Origin: CAYVQF01 sp964454015 | Lineage (GTDB): Bacteria > Myxococcota_A > Bradymonadia > UBA4248 | DNA length: 64,000 nucleotides | Direction: 5' to 3' | NCBI GenBank assembly: GCA_964454015.1 | Contig: CAYVQF010000019.1 | Span: 19,900-83,899, forward strand | Shown: positions 29,659 through 37,395 of the stretch, piece by piece | Layout of the letters: every line of letters starts with the position of its first letter | How positions within the stretch are numbered: the stretch's first letter is position 1 | Program-made: the position numbers and the translations under genes | The notes under the pieces: generated by a model | What the model saw: only the letters and a program-made list of their open reading frames with translations | Told to the model about the DNA's origin: nothing | The model's database searches: none

Positions 29659-30378
29659 ATGAAGCCCACCCTTCTCCTCGCCTGCGTTGCCCTCTTGGCC
29701 CTCGCCGCCTGCGAAGCCAAACCGGATAAGAAGGACGAAGTCAAGTTCGAACCAGGCCCAATGAAGGTCTATGAGCTGGAAAGCCTCGGCTGCGCCATCA
29801 CCGCACCTGACAACCTCGAACTCAAGCAAGGCAAGGACAAAGTCGAATTCGTCGCCCCTGGCTTCCCCACCCTCACCGTCGCCGTCGAAGCGAGTGAAAA
29901 CGATGGCGTCGGCAGTAAGTCGTCACAGTCCAGCAGCACTTTTAGCGCTTCCATGTTCATTCCTGGCAAGACCTTCACCTGCAACGCCAGCGACATCGGT
30001 AAGCACGGCGACCTCATCGCTGAAATCTGCCGCACCATCGACCCCGTCGCCACACCCCATATGAAATCGGTCAAGTGCGACAATGTCGAGGGCTTCGTCC
30101 CCGCCGATGTCCTCGCCCTCTGGGAGAGCCTCCAGGATAAAACACTGGACTGCGCCCGCCTCAACGACACCCCAGAACAACCCAACCCAGGGCTCAACAT
30201 CGGCTTCAACTACAACATCAGTGAAGGCTCCACCAGCCGCACCCACTGGGCCTCGCCAACCTGGAACGACGAAGGCAAAGCCTGCTTCGCCGCCGTCTGG
30301 GAAGAGGTCAAACTCGAACTCCCCGAAGGCGTCACCGACGGCAAAGCAGAGTGCAGCGCCACCTACTCCCGCTACTAA
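29659..30378 (+). CDS. Putative lipoprotein, unknown function
   Basis: 239 residues. The signal peptide M-K-P-T-L-L-L-A-C-V-A-L-L-A-L-A-A-C has lipobox L-A-A-C at Cys 18, followed by a Lys/Asp-rich linker. AAGGA lies before the ATG. The mature domain has seven cysteines spread through residues 45-233 that could form disulfides, and mixed alpha/beta character. No family is recognised. It follows the ASH lipoprotein by 86 bp and may be cotranscribed with it. Confidence 0.75.
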   Translation: MKPTLLLACVALLALAACEAKPDKKDEVKFEPGPMKVYELESLGCAITAPDNLELKQGKDKVEFVAPGFPTLTVAVEASENDGVGSKSSQSSSTFSASMFIPGKTFTCNASDIGKHGDLIAEICRTIDPVATPHMKSVKCDNVEGFVPADVLALWESLQDKTLDCARLNDTPEQPNPGLNIGFNYNISEGSTSRTHWASPTWNDEGKACFAAVWEEVKLELPEGVTDGKAECSATYSRY

Positions 30379-30390
30379 CAGCGACCGGGG

Positions 30391-30843
30391 CTATTCGCTA
30401 GCCTTCTCGATGATCAAGTTCACCGACTCGATCCCTGCCTCTTTGATCAAGTCCAAAGCCTCGATCACCGCCCCATGGGACGCACGCTTGTCTGCTTTGA
30501 GGTTGACTGTGCTCTGCCGCCCTGCGGCGACCTCATCGAGGAGCGTCTGCTTGAGCTGATTGGGGGCCAAAGGCGTCTCGCTGTCCACATAGAGCAGCCC
30601 CTTGTCGTCCAGAAAGACCGTCAGCATCTGCGTCTCTGCCGCATCGTCGCCCGAGGCTGACCGCGCAAGCTGTACATCGATGATCGCCTCCTGGATTGGC
30701 GCCGCGTCCTGGCTCGGTGTGGGCTTGGTGAAAGACGTCGTCAACAGAAAGAACACCAGCAGCAGAAAGACCACGTCGATCAACGGCGTCATCTCCAACG
30801 CCGCATCTATACGTCTTTTTTTGCGCGCGCTGTGAAAATTCAT
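30391..30843 (-). CDS. ExbD/TolR-family proton-channel component
   Basis: 150 residues. The N-terminal part reads I-D-A-A-L-E-M-T-P-L-I-D-V-V-F-L-L-L-V-F, which contains the family's proton-carrying Asp in the single membrane helix. A periplasmic beta-alpha domain follows. Its ATG overlaps the exbB stop in ATGA, so the two are translationally coupled. It energises a TonB- or Tol-type system; no tonB gene is in the window, so ExbD and TolR cannot be separated. Confidence 0.92.
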   Translation of the reverse strand: MNFHSARKKRRIDAALEMTPLIDVVFLLLVFFLLTTSFTKPTPSQDAAPIQEAIIDVQLARSASGDDAAETQMLTVFLDDKGLLYVDSETPLAPNQLKQTLLDEVAAGRQSTVNLKADKRASHGAVIEALDLIKEAGIESVNLIIEKASE

Positions 30844-31580
30844 GGCGAAGTCGGCTCGGCTCCCACCTGGCCCTCTCCCTTCTTATCAGCACTGCCGTGC
30901 TCTTTACTCCGCCCCTTGCGACCCACCTTCACCTCTCCGCCATCAACAGCAGCTAACCCAGGCGGAGCCAATAGATCCAACACTTCTGTTGCCTGACCTT
31001 CGAGCTCCACCACGTAACGATCAATCCGCGCCGTCAAGTACCGAAAAAGTAAAAATATCGGAATCGCCACGGTCAGACCCGCCGCCGTCGTGATCAAAGC
31101 CTCCCAAATCCCGTTGGCCAATAAGCCAGGGTTGAGCTCCCCTCCCTTGTCGAACTCAGCAGCGACCCGACCAAAAACCTTGATCATACCCGTCACCGTG
31201 CCCAGCAAACCCAACAGCGGAGCCACGCTCGCCAAGGCCCCCAAAGCCCCCACATAGTGCTCCAGAAAAGAGGCCTCGCGACGCCCAGATTCCTGCAGCG
31301 CATTGCGAACCACCTCACGCTCCTGACCCACATAGTTCAAAGCGCTGCGCACTACCTTGGCGATGACTGAGTCATTGCTGTCACACAGAGAAATCGCCCG
31401 CTCCCACCGCCTCTCACGCAACGCGGCCATGAGCAGTGACAGAAAATGCGCGGGCAACACCCGCTGCCGCTGCAGCGACCATTGCCGCTCCAAAAAAATG
31501 GTCAGCCCGATCACCGAACACAGAGCAATGGGAATCATTACAATCCCGCCCTTGCTCAGAAACTCATACGCTTCTTTCAT
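30840..31580 (-). CDS. MotA/TolQ/ExbB-family proton-channel protein
   Basis: 246 residues with three membrane helices: residues 12-30, then A-P-L-L-G-L-L-G-T-V-T-G-M-I near 120-135, and A-L-I-T-T-A-A-G-L-T-V-A-I-P near 160-180. The two latter motifs are the ExbB/TolQ signature. A GAAGG site precedes the ATG. The C-terminal 40 residues are charged and extend beyond the usual family end. It pairs with the ExbD-like gene in ATGA overlap. Confidence 0.93.
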   Translation of the reverse strand: MKEAYEFLSKGGIVMIPIALCSVIGLTIFLERQWSLQRQRVLPAHFLSLLMAALRERRWERAISLCDSNDSVIAKVVRSALNYVGQEREVVRNALQESGRREASFLEHYVGALGALASVAPLLGLLGTVTGMIKVFGRVAAEFDKGGELNPGLLANGIWEALITTAAGLTVAIPIFLLFRYLTARIDRYVVELEGQATEVLDLLAPPGLAAVDGGEVKVGRKGRSKEHGSADKKGEGQVGAEPTSP

Positions 31581-31640
31581 GCTGCCTTCATTACCAAAGC
31601 ATGCCTAATGGCACGTCACGACCGTCGCCGCGGGAAAACA

Positions 31641-31656
31641 CCCCCCCCCCAAAAAA
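31641..31656. repeat. C10-A6 homopolymer tract upstream of exbB
   Basis: Ten C followed by six A on the plus strand, that is T6-G10 on the exbB strand, about 60 bases upstream of the exbB start. Such tracts are prone to slippage. Confidence 0.85.
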
Positions 31657-31664
31657 TATAAAAC

Positions 31665-32150
31665 CTAGCGCCGACGCTCTCGCTGCGCCCGCGCCCACGG
31701 CCCATCGATGAGACTCAAAAAAAAGTCCGGACGCGGCTCAAAGGTGCGCGCACGCTCCAACGCCTCAGCCAGGCTCATCTTCTGCATCCCCAGGAAATGA
31801 TCAAGGTCACGCGCCAATGGGCGCCCCAGCAGGCCCACCACCGTCCGCAACACGAACAGCCCCAACAACACTAAGCCAATTGCCCCCAGCAGCGCCCACA
31901 ACGTCCAACCCTGTGCCCACAGCATCAGCGCCACCGCCCCAAACCAGCCCAACAACACCCACAACGTCACCCGCCCATAGTTCCGTTGATGTGACCAGTT
32001 CAACCGCTCCACCAACGCCCGCAGCGCCTGCTCCACAGCCTCAGCCTCCCCATCCACGGCGCCTGCCGTTGGCACGCGATCTACCCCAGCTCCTCCCCCC
32101 TCCAAACGCCCACCCACCTCCGACTGGTTCTGCCCTTCCCGATCATCCAT
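31665..32150 (-). CDS. Two-transmembrane protein, unknown function
   Basis: 161 residues from ATG 32150. That ATG overlaps the stop codon of the GHMP kinase gene (TGATG) and has GGGGGAAGG in front, so it is translationally coupled. The first 50 residues are polar. Two adjacent helices follow (about 75-95 and 97-118, Trp/Leu-rich, W-V-L-L-G-W-F-G-A and L-G-A-I-G-L-V-L-L-G), then a basic cytoplasmic tail with L-D-H-F-L-G-M. The pattern resembles small phage-holin-like or DUF-type envelope proteins, but I recognise no family. Confidence 0.72.
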   Translation of the reverse strand: MDDREGQNQSEVGGRLEGGGAGVDRVPTAGAVDGEAEAVEQALRALVERLNWSHQRNYGRVTLWVLLGWFGAVALMLWAQGWTLWALLGAIGLVLLGLFVLRTVVGLLGRPLARDLDHFLGMQKMSLAEALERARTFEPRPDFFLSLIDGPWARAQRERRR

Positions 32151-33217
32151 CACCTTCCCCCTGTACACGGGGCGAGACTCGCCCCCACCTGCCACGGCAA
32201 CGGCACGTAGCCCAACGCCACCGCCTCATGTGCCTGGAAATGCACCAGAGCATCCAGGTCACACCCCGCAACCAAGGTCACATCGCCTCCACCCGCGCCG
32301 CTGCTCTTGCTCACCAACCCAGCACGCCGAGCCGCGGCCCGCAGCGCCAAGCCCTGCTCCGTCACCACCGGACGCCCCATGGCGCGACCCAAGGCCTCCA
32401 GACCCACATCCAACGCCGCCAACGCCGCGACTATTTCCCCTGCCTCACCCTCACCCTCGAGGCAGGCCATGATCGCCGCCGCCCCCTCCCCCAGGCAGCC
32501 CACCAGACCCCTGGCCCGGCGCGGTTGCGCTGCAGCAAAGCTACGCCACGCTGCGACATAATCACGGCTGTCCGCCGGCCGCCGACTCCACAAAGCCCGC
32601 CACGGTGGCAATGACGCTCGCGATAAACGTCGCAGCACTTGACTCCCAGTTGCGTCCACTGTCACCCCCAACAACCCACCACACCACGCCGCAGCCACGT
32701 CGGCACCACTGCCCCCGCCCCCACGCCACACGGCGTGCACCGCCTGCGCCCGAGCCAACAACCACGACGAACGCCGCTCATCATCCAACGCCTGACCAAG
32801 ACCCGTGTGGGCGGCCAAGGCCCGCACCCACAGCGCCACCGCCGCAGCGCTGCTCCCTATCCCGATCTTCTCCCCATCGGCGCTCACAAACGCCCCATCC
32901 TCACAGTGCCCCACAAAGCCCGGCGGAACCACGTCATCCCACGCCGGTCCCAACACCCGCCACAACGCGGCACACAAATCAGGCGTCACCCCATCAACCT
33001 CGGCAACCCTTGGCCATTGCCACGCCGCCACCGCCTCTTCCGACCGCCGCCACACCCGCCACGCACCTGGCGGGCCGCTCGCCAAACGCAGCGTCATCTC
33101 CGCGTCCAACCCCATCACCACGGCAGGCCAGCCCTCCAGAAGCGCATACTCGCCACACAAAAACAACTTGCCCGCTGCACGAGCCTCCGTCACCCCCTGT
33201 GCCGAATGCGCTCCCAC
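32150..33217 (-). CDS. GHMP-family kinase, probably phosphomevalonate or mevalonate kinase
   Basis: 355 residues. GHMP motif 1 is G-K-L-F-L-C-G-E-Y-A-L-L-E-G (residues 16-29), the ATP loop is K-I-G-I-G-S-S-A-A-A (117-126), then G-G-G-G-S-G-A-D, and motif 3 is K-S-S-G-A-G-G-G-D near the C-terminus. The first motif, with E-Y-A-L-L-E-G, is closest to phosphomevalonate kinases. No other mevalonate-pathway gene is in the window, so the exact substrate is unproven. The start is GTG 33217, one base after the upstream stop; a GTG at 33193 is an alternative. It is the second gene of a three-gene operon. Confidence 0.82.
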   Translation of the reverse strand: MGAHSAQGVTEARAAGKLFLCGEYALLEGWPAVVMGLDAEMTLRLASGPPGAWRVWRRSEEAVAAWQWPRVAEVDGVTPDLCAALWRVLGPAWDDVVPPGFVGHCEDGAFVSADGEKIGIGSSAAAVALWVRALAAHTGLGQALDDERRSSWLLARAQAVHAVWRGGGGSGADVAAAWCGGLLGVTVDATGSQVLRRLSRASLPPWRALWSRRPADSRDYVAAWRSFAAAQPRRARGLVGCLGEGAAAIMACLEGEGEAGEIVAALAALDVGLEALGRAMGRPVVTEQGLALRAAARRAGLVSKSSGAGGGDVTLVAGCDLDALVHFQAHEAVALGYVPLPWQVGASLAPCTGGR

Positions 33218-33218
33218 C

Positions 33219-33890
33219 TCAGCGCTTCTGTTGGCGATGCACTTGTCGCTGGAAATACTCGATCACCTGCTTGCGGCGCTCGATCTCACCCAGCAAATTC
33301 TCTTTCGCAAACTCCTTCATCGCCTCTTCACTCAACGCGATGGGCGCCAAGGCCTCTTCGAAGAAGTTACGTAAACTCGGCGTTCGCCAATGACCATCGT
33401 CTTCCTGGACCATCAAAAAGGTCTGCCCTCCTCGGGTCACGATGGTCGCGATCGTCGGATCGCTCTCGTCGTAGGTCAGCTTGTCCACACTGGCACCCAC
33501 CTCGTGGTCACGGTCATAGGCGATCGCTTCGATGTCGAACAAAAATCGGTACAAAGCCTCTGGCGAAGTGATCTGCTCCTGCTGTAGCAAATACGCCCCG
33601 GTCCGACGACGCATATAGCGATGCTCTGATGGATCGAAATAGGTCTCGATGATCCTGTCGATGCGAACCAAAGCCACATACTGCTCGTAAAAAAGCTCCT
33701 TCGTCGTCACATCCAAGTACTGCCAAAGCCCATCTTCATCGCGCTCGGCGATCGCCTCCTGGAAGAGCCTGAACGCCCCTTCGGGATCCGTCGGCTCTGG
33801 GCGCTCCTCTTTGCAGCCCGACACCCCCAGCCAAAGCCCGAGAACAAGCAGCACCAAAGCCCTAAACTCTCTAACTCGCATAGGATTCAT
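33219..33890 (-). CDS. Putative lipoprotein, unknown function
   Basis: 223 residues from ATG 33890, with GAGGGG upstream. The signal peptide has lipobox G-V-S-G-C. The mature part starts with a helical stretch G-A-F-R-L-F-Q-E-A-I-A-E-R-D-E-D-G-L-W-Q-Y, reminiscent of the NTF2-like/DUF4878 entry helix, then mixed alpha/beta. It ends in a Gln/Arg-rich helix. It is the first gene after a strong promoter and is followed by the GHMP kinase with one base between them. Confidence 0.75.
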   Translation of the reverse strand: MNPMRVREFRALVLLVLGLWLGVSGCKEERPEPTDPEGAFRLFQEAIAERDEDGLWQYLDVTTKELFYEQYVALVRIDRIIETYFDPSEHRYMRRRTGAYLLQQEQITSPEALYRFLFDIEAIAYDRDHEVGASVDKLTYDESDPTIATIVTRGGQTFLMVQEDDGHWRTPSLRNFFEEALAPIALSEEAMKEFAKENLLGEIERRKQVIEYFQRQVHRQQKR

Positions 33891-33936
33891 CGCCCCTCAC
33901 GACGCTCGCTCCCGTGCTCCAACACACCGGAGCCGT

Positions 33937-33966
33937 ATCCTAGCCCCCCCCACCGCGCACTGTCAA
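33937..33966 (-). promoter_or_regulatory. Promoter of the lipoprotein-GHMP kinase operon
   Basis: On the minus strand there is a perfect TTGACA (33966-33961) and TAGGAT (33942-33937), 18 bp apart, with a G8 run inside the spacer. The predicted start is about 40 bases before the ATG at 33890. Confidence 0.6.
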
Positions 33967-33981
33967 CAACGGCGCCACCCA

Positions 33982-34011
33982 TTGACCACTCGCCCCCTCC
34001 GACCCTACATG
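33982..34011 (+). promoter_or_regulatory. Weak candidate promoter of the divergent lipoprotein gene
   Basis: TTGACC (33982-33987) and TACATG (34006-34011) are 18 bp apart. The -10 match is poor. Confidence 0.28.
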
Positions 34012-34070
34012 GTTGCGTCATCACAACGCCGCTGCGGCCTCGACCCAGCGCCTTCACCCCTACGAATGCC

Positions 34071-34667
34071 ATGAACATCAACCCACCTCTGTACCTCGCC
34101 CTGGCCGCTCCCCTGCTGCTCCTGGCCTGCCATACACCCTCTCAGGTCAACACGGCCCCCGCCCAACGCCCGTCCCCCAGCACCACCATCGAGCACATCG
34201 CCAACGCAAGGGTCGATCACCACAGCGCTGTCCACCCCCAACACGGCCTAATCTGGGTCGTCTGGCAAGAAAACCCAGCCAACGAACCCGATGATCTCTG
34301 GTGCGAAGGCTACCAACCGGGCTGGACCGACTGCCACTTCATCGCCACCTCCAGCTCACCAGCGCACCACTTCTGCAACCAGGAGCTCGCGCAACTCTGG
34401 CCGCGCCTGCAGACGCTACTCGCCGTACGCCTCGCTTGGGCCCAAGAGGAGCCCTGGCTCGCCCCGGAATGCACAGAGAACACCTGCACCTTCCTCCCAC
34501 CCGGCGAGTACGGCGCCTTTGTGCAGCTTGATTTCGACCACAGCGGCTACCTGCGCGCCGTGCTGCTCTACACCAACGACGCCACCATCGATGACCACCA
34601 CCGCGAGATCTTTCGCCAACAAGCCTTCGCCTTCCGCGATGGCCTCAGCAACGAGACCTGCCCCTGA
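34071..34667 (+). CDS. Putative lipoprotein, unknown function
   Basis: 198 residues. The signal peptide ends L-L-L-L-A-C (Cys 20). The mature region contains five cysteines (W-C-E-G-Y, D-C-H-F, F-C-N-Q, then E-C-T-E-N-T-C) between residues 78 and 139, likely paired as disulfides, and ends D-G-L-S-N-E-T-C-P. No family is recognised. It is convergent with the next gene, with five bases between stops. Confidence 0.7.
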   Translation: MNINPPLYLALAAPLLLLACHTPSQVNTAPAQRPSPSTTIEHIANARVDHHSAVHPQHGLIWVVWQENPANEPDDLWCEGYQPGWTDCHFIATSSSPAHHFCNQELAQLWPRLQTLLAVRLAWAQEEPWLAPECTENTCTFLPPGEYGAFVQLDFDHSGYLRAVLLYTNDATIDDHHREIFRQQAFAFRDGLSNETCP

Positions 34668-34672
34668 ACTAC

Positions 34673-35167
34673 TCAGCGAACACTCACCTCGATCACCTGG
34701 CGACTCTCCAACTCACCCCGAAAGTAGCCCTCCAGCGTGAGCTGCGTCTGCCCCCTCGACACCGCCTCGAACACCAAAGTCACATCCGCCTCGTCAGCCC
34801 CACTCATGCCCTCGGCCATCTTCTCGGGATGCTTCCAAGCCACCTCACGCCTATCCAAGCGCAACACCTCCTCGTCACCAATCGTCCACGCCCCCGTATA
34901 CCCCACCGAGCCGTGTTCCATGTGCGTGGACAGCAAACGCTCCCCCACCGCCATCACCACGCTCCCGTCCACCCCCGACGCGATCCGATGCTCTCTCACC
35001 GCTGCCTCCTCTCCACCCATTCCCCGCTCACCTGCCACCACGCCCTCTGCCCCAGCCACCTGCGCCTTGGCCTCAACCTGCGGCGCCTCCCGCCCGGGGC
35101 TCGTACAAGCCAGCACGAAACAACCCACCACCACCACCATGAACGCCAAAGAGCTCCAGCCTATCAT
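34673..35167 (-). CDS. Lipoprotein with a chagasin-like (inhibitor I42) fold, tentative
   Basis: 164 residues from ATG 35167, after the strong site GGGAGGGAAGG. The lipobox is F-V-L-A-C. The mature domain reads G-S-V-G-Y-T-G-A-W, then V-T-L-V-F-E-A, then Q-T-Q-L-T-L-E-G-Y-F-R-G. Order and spacing recall chagasin-family cysteine-protease inhibitors (N-P-T-T-G-Y-x-W, then F-x-A, then Y-x-R-P-W). The exact loop residues are altered, so this is a fold-level guess only. Confidence 0.68.
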   Translation of the reverse strand: MIGWSSLAFMVVVVGCFVLACTSPGREAPQVEAKAQVAGAEGVVAGERGMGGEEAAVREHRIASGVDGSVVMAVGERLLSTHMEHGSVGYTGAWTIGDEEVLRLDRREVAWKHPEKMAEGMSGADEADVTLVFEAVSRGQTQLTLEGYFRGELESRQVIEVSVR

Positions 35168-35190
35168 TGCCTTCCCTCCCCATCTCTGCC

Positions 35191-36141
35191 TCAGCCCGAC
35201 GCCCCCCCCAAACTGCCACCATTCTTGATCCGCGGAGGCGTCGGCTGAAACAACACCTTCGTATCAGCCTCCACCGAGTGCGTCAGCCACACCGATCCTC
35301 CCACCACCGAACGCGCACCCACCACTGTATCGCCACCGAGGATGGTCGCACCAGCGTAAATCGTTACGTCGTCCTCGATGGTCGGATGTCGCTTCTGCAT
35401 CCGCGCCCCCGGCAGATCGGGCTCCGGCACCGAGAGCGCACCCAACGTCACCCCTTGATAGATCTTGACCCGATCCCCAATGAGCGTCGTCTCGCCGATG
35501 ACCACCCCCGTCCCATGGTCGATGAAAAAAGACTCGCCGATCATCGCCCCCGGGTGAATATCAATCCCCGTGCGCCGGTGAACCAACTCGGACATCATCC
35601 GCGGGATCAGCGGAATACCCTCCAGGTAAAGAAAATGCGCCACCCGGTGGATGGCAATGGCGTGCATCCCTGGGTAACTCAAAATCACCTCGGCGTGACT
35701 CTTGGCCGCCGGGTCGCCAGCCAAGGCCGCTTGCGCGTCCTTCGCCAGCAACTCCCGAATCCGCGGCAAAGCCTCGAAGAGACGCGTCACCACACACTGG
35801 GCCCGATCCTCGACGCTGCCTTCCATCTCCGGCTTGTCACGGCAAAGCGGCTCACGCAGAGCGTAGTTCAGGCTCTTGCCCACCTCCTGCACCAGCGCAT
35901 CGAAGGTATCCACGGCGCGCTTGCCTATCGCGTAACGCAAATTCAGGGCGTCCACCCGCTCCATCGCCACATAGCCCGGAAAAAGAAGGCTCTCCACCCC
36001 AAGGGTGATCTCAGCGATCACCTGCCGCGATGGCAGATTCGGCCCATCGATGTGATTCAATCCCCCGTGCCGATCATACGAATCGACCAGGTTGTTGATG
36101 ATCGCCTCCAAAGCTTTCGGCGAGATTCGGCACGGTTTCAT
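35191..36141 (-). CDS. cysE: Serine O-acetyltransferase
   Basis: 316 residues. ATG 36141 is chosen because GAGGTG lies six bases before it; ATGs at 36168 and 36213 lack a site and the latter would overlap the neighbour. The N-terminal half is helical; the C-terminal half is a left-handed beta helix with hexapeptide repeats. Conserved features are D-I-H-P-G-A-M-I-G, the catalytic D-H-G-T-G-V-V-I-G-E, K-I-Y-Q-G-V-T-L-G-A and H-P-T-I-E-D-D-V. It makes O-acetylserine for cysteine synthesis. The length and layout match the EpsC/SatA type. Confidence 0.92.
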   Translation of the reverse strand: MKPCRISPKALEAIINNLVDSYDRHGGLNHIDGPNLPSRQVIAEITLGVESLLFPGYVAMERVDALNLRYAIGKRAVDTFDALVQEVGKSLNYALREPLCRDKPEMEGSVEDRAQCVVTRLFEALPRIRELLAKDAQAALAGDPAAKSHAEVILSYPGMHAIAIHRVAHFLYLEGIPLIPRMMSELVHRRTGIDIHPGAMIGESFFIDHGTGVVIGETTLIGDRVKIYQGVTLGALSVPEPDLPGARMQKRHPTIEDDVTIYAGATILGGDTVVGARSVVGGSVWLTHSVEADTKVLFQPTPPRIKNGGSLGGASG

Positions 36142-36200
36142 TGGCCACCTCAATAAGTGTAACCGCATGAATGCGGGCGCTTTGCGCTTTCCAGATGGCA

Positions 36201-36872
36201 CTATACGCGACACGACTTCAGAAAAAAATGATCGCCCAACGCAAGTGTCACCTCTTCCCTAACCTCGAAGCCTGCCTCGCGCAAGACCCGCCGCCAAATC
36301 CCAGCTTCCGGGCAATAGCCGCGATCCACCCGCGGCGCCCGCCCCGCTACGAATCGACTCTCCCAGCGCTGCCCCACCAGGCCCTGACGCACCACCAACA
36401 CCCGCTCGCCATCCCCCACGTCGCAATAAGTCGGCGCCGGCCCAGCCACCCCTGGCAAGACCAAACCCAGCACCCCACCTGGCGCACTCATCGCCGCTAG
36501 GGCACCCGCAAAGACCTCCAACTCCTCAGCCCCGCCCAACCACCGCCAGGCCCCGGCGCCGCAGAAAACCCGCGAAAATAGCGGCGCACCGGCCATCAAC
36601 CAGCGCGGGTGCTGCTGAAGCCATGTCAGCTCCCCCAGCAACAGCCGAGGGCACCGCGGCACATAGGCCGCAGACCCCACCGCATGAGTCCACACCTCCG
36701 CCCCCACCTCAGCCAGCGCCGCGCTCGCCGCAGCCATCGGCCCAATGACCAGCGTCCGCTGACCGGCGCAGTCCATCGAAGCCAAGCACCCCGGAACCAA
36801 AGCACTCAGATCGGGAAAGTGCCCCTCCCAGTCCCCCCAATGGATCTCCCGCCAGCTCGCCCCTACCCCCAT
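36201..36872 (-). CDS. Degenerate class I methyltransferase-like protein
   Basis: 223 residues. T-L-V-I-G-P-M-A-A-A-S-A-A-L-A-E-V-G-A-E-V-W resembles motif I-II of SAM methyltransferases but lacks the G-x-G-x-G glycines. A-A-M-S-A-P-G-G-V-L-G-L-V-L-P matches the later P-G-G-x-L motif. The N-terminus has many Trp. It may be a methyltransferase with an unusual or lost cofactor site. It starts 10 bases after the cupredoxin-like gene, so the two share a transcript. Confidence 0.6.
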   Translation of the reverse strand: MGVGASWREIHWGDWEGHFPDLSALVPGCLASMDCAGQRTLVIGPMAAASAALAEVGAEVWTHAVGSAAYVPRCPRLLLGELTWLQQHPRWLMAGAPLFSRVFCGAGAWRWLGGAEELEVFAGALAAMSAPGGVLGLVLPGVAGPAPTYCDVGDGERVLVVRQGLVGQRWESRFVAGRAPRVDRGYCPEAGIWRRVLREAGFEVREEVTLALGDHFFLKSCRV

Positions 36873-36882
36873 GCCGCTGCTC

Positions 36883-37281
36883 TCACCACTCTACGTCCAC
36901 GTAGCCCGAAAGCACACCCGTGCTCTCGTAGAGATCCTCGTAGGTAAAGCGACCCACCGTGCTAAAGGTACGCGTCTGGCTGCCACCGGGCAGGATATCA
37001 CCCGTGTCGAGGTGGGAGTTGGCACCATCGAACTTGAAATTGTGCGTCTCCGAGTGCTGGTTGACGAAGGTCACCGTGCCACCGCGCTTGATCGTCGGCC
37101 TGGAGTTGAGCAACGTCTTCTGCGCCGTCACGGTAATCGTCGCCGAGTCCACTGGCACCACCGTGTCCCCCGTCGCGTCGCCCACCGCGTCTGGGTTGTC
37201 GTCGCCCTCGATCTCACAGCCCATCAACAGCGCCGTCGCCAACACCATGAAAAGAATGGTCGCCCAGGAAATGTTCCGCAT
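36883..37281 (-). CDS. Cupredoxin-like lipoprotein lacking visible copper ligands
   Basis: 132 residues with AAGGA before the ATG. The lipobox is L-L-M-G-C, followed by an acidic linker. The domain shows the plastocyanin-type order T-I-K-R-G-G-T-V-T-F-V-N, then H-N-F-K-F, then a late F-T-Y-E-D-L-Y segment where type-1 copper proteins have F-x-C-x-x-H. The first His is kept, but the Cys, second His and Met are absent, so copper binding of the usual type is unlikely. The fold assignment is inferred from the pattern. Confidence 0.7.
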   Translation of the reverse strand: MRNISWATILFMVLATALLMGCEIEGDDNPDAVGDATGDTVVPVDSATITVTAQKTLLNSRPTIKRGGTVTFVNQHSETHNFKFDGANSHLDTGDILPGGSQTRTFSTVGRFTYEDLYESTGVLSGYVDVEW

Positions 37282-37395
37282 CTAATCCTTCTCCGTACTG
37301 TGCAGGGCCCCCACTCACTTCGCATGGTCATCGTCCGCAGGGGGCCACGTCCAAAAATGCCCAACGGGCCCATCATAGCGACTGGCCGAGCCGGG

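Noticed and set aside
35167..36156. 329-codon plus-strand frame opposite cysE
   Set aside because: His/Arg/Gln-rich translation typical of antisense reading; cysE on the other strand is fully conserved.
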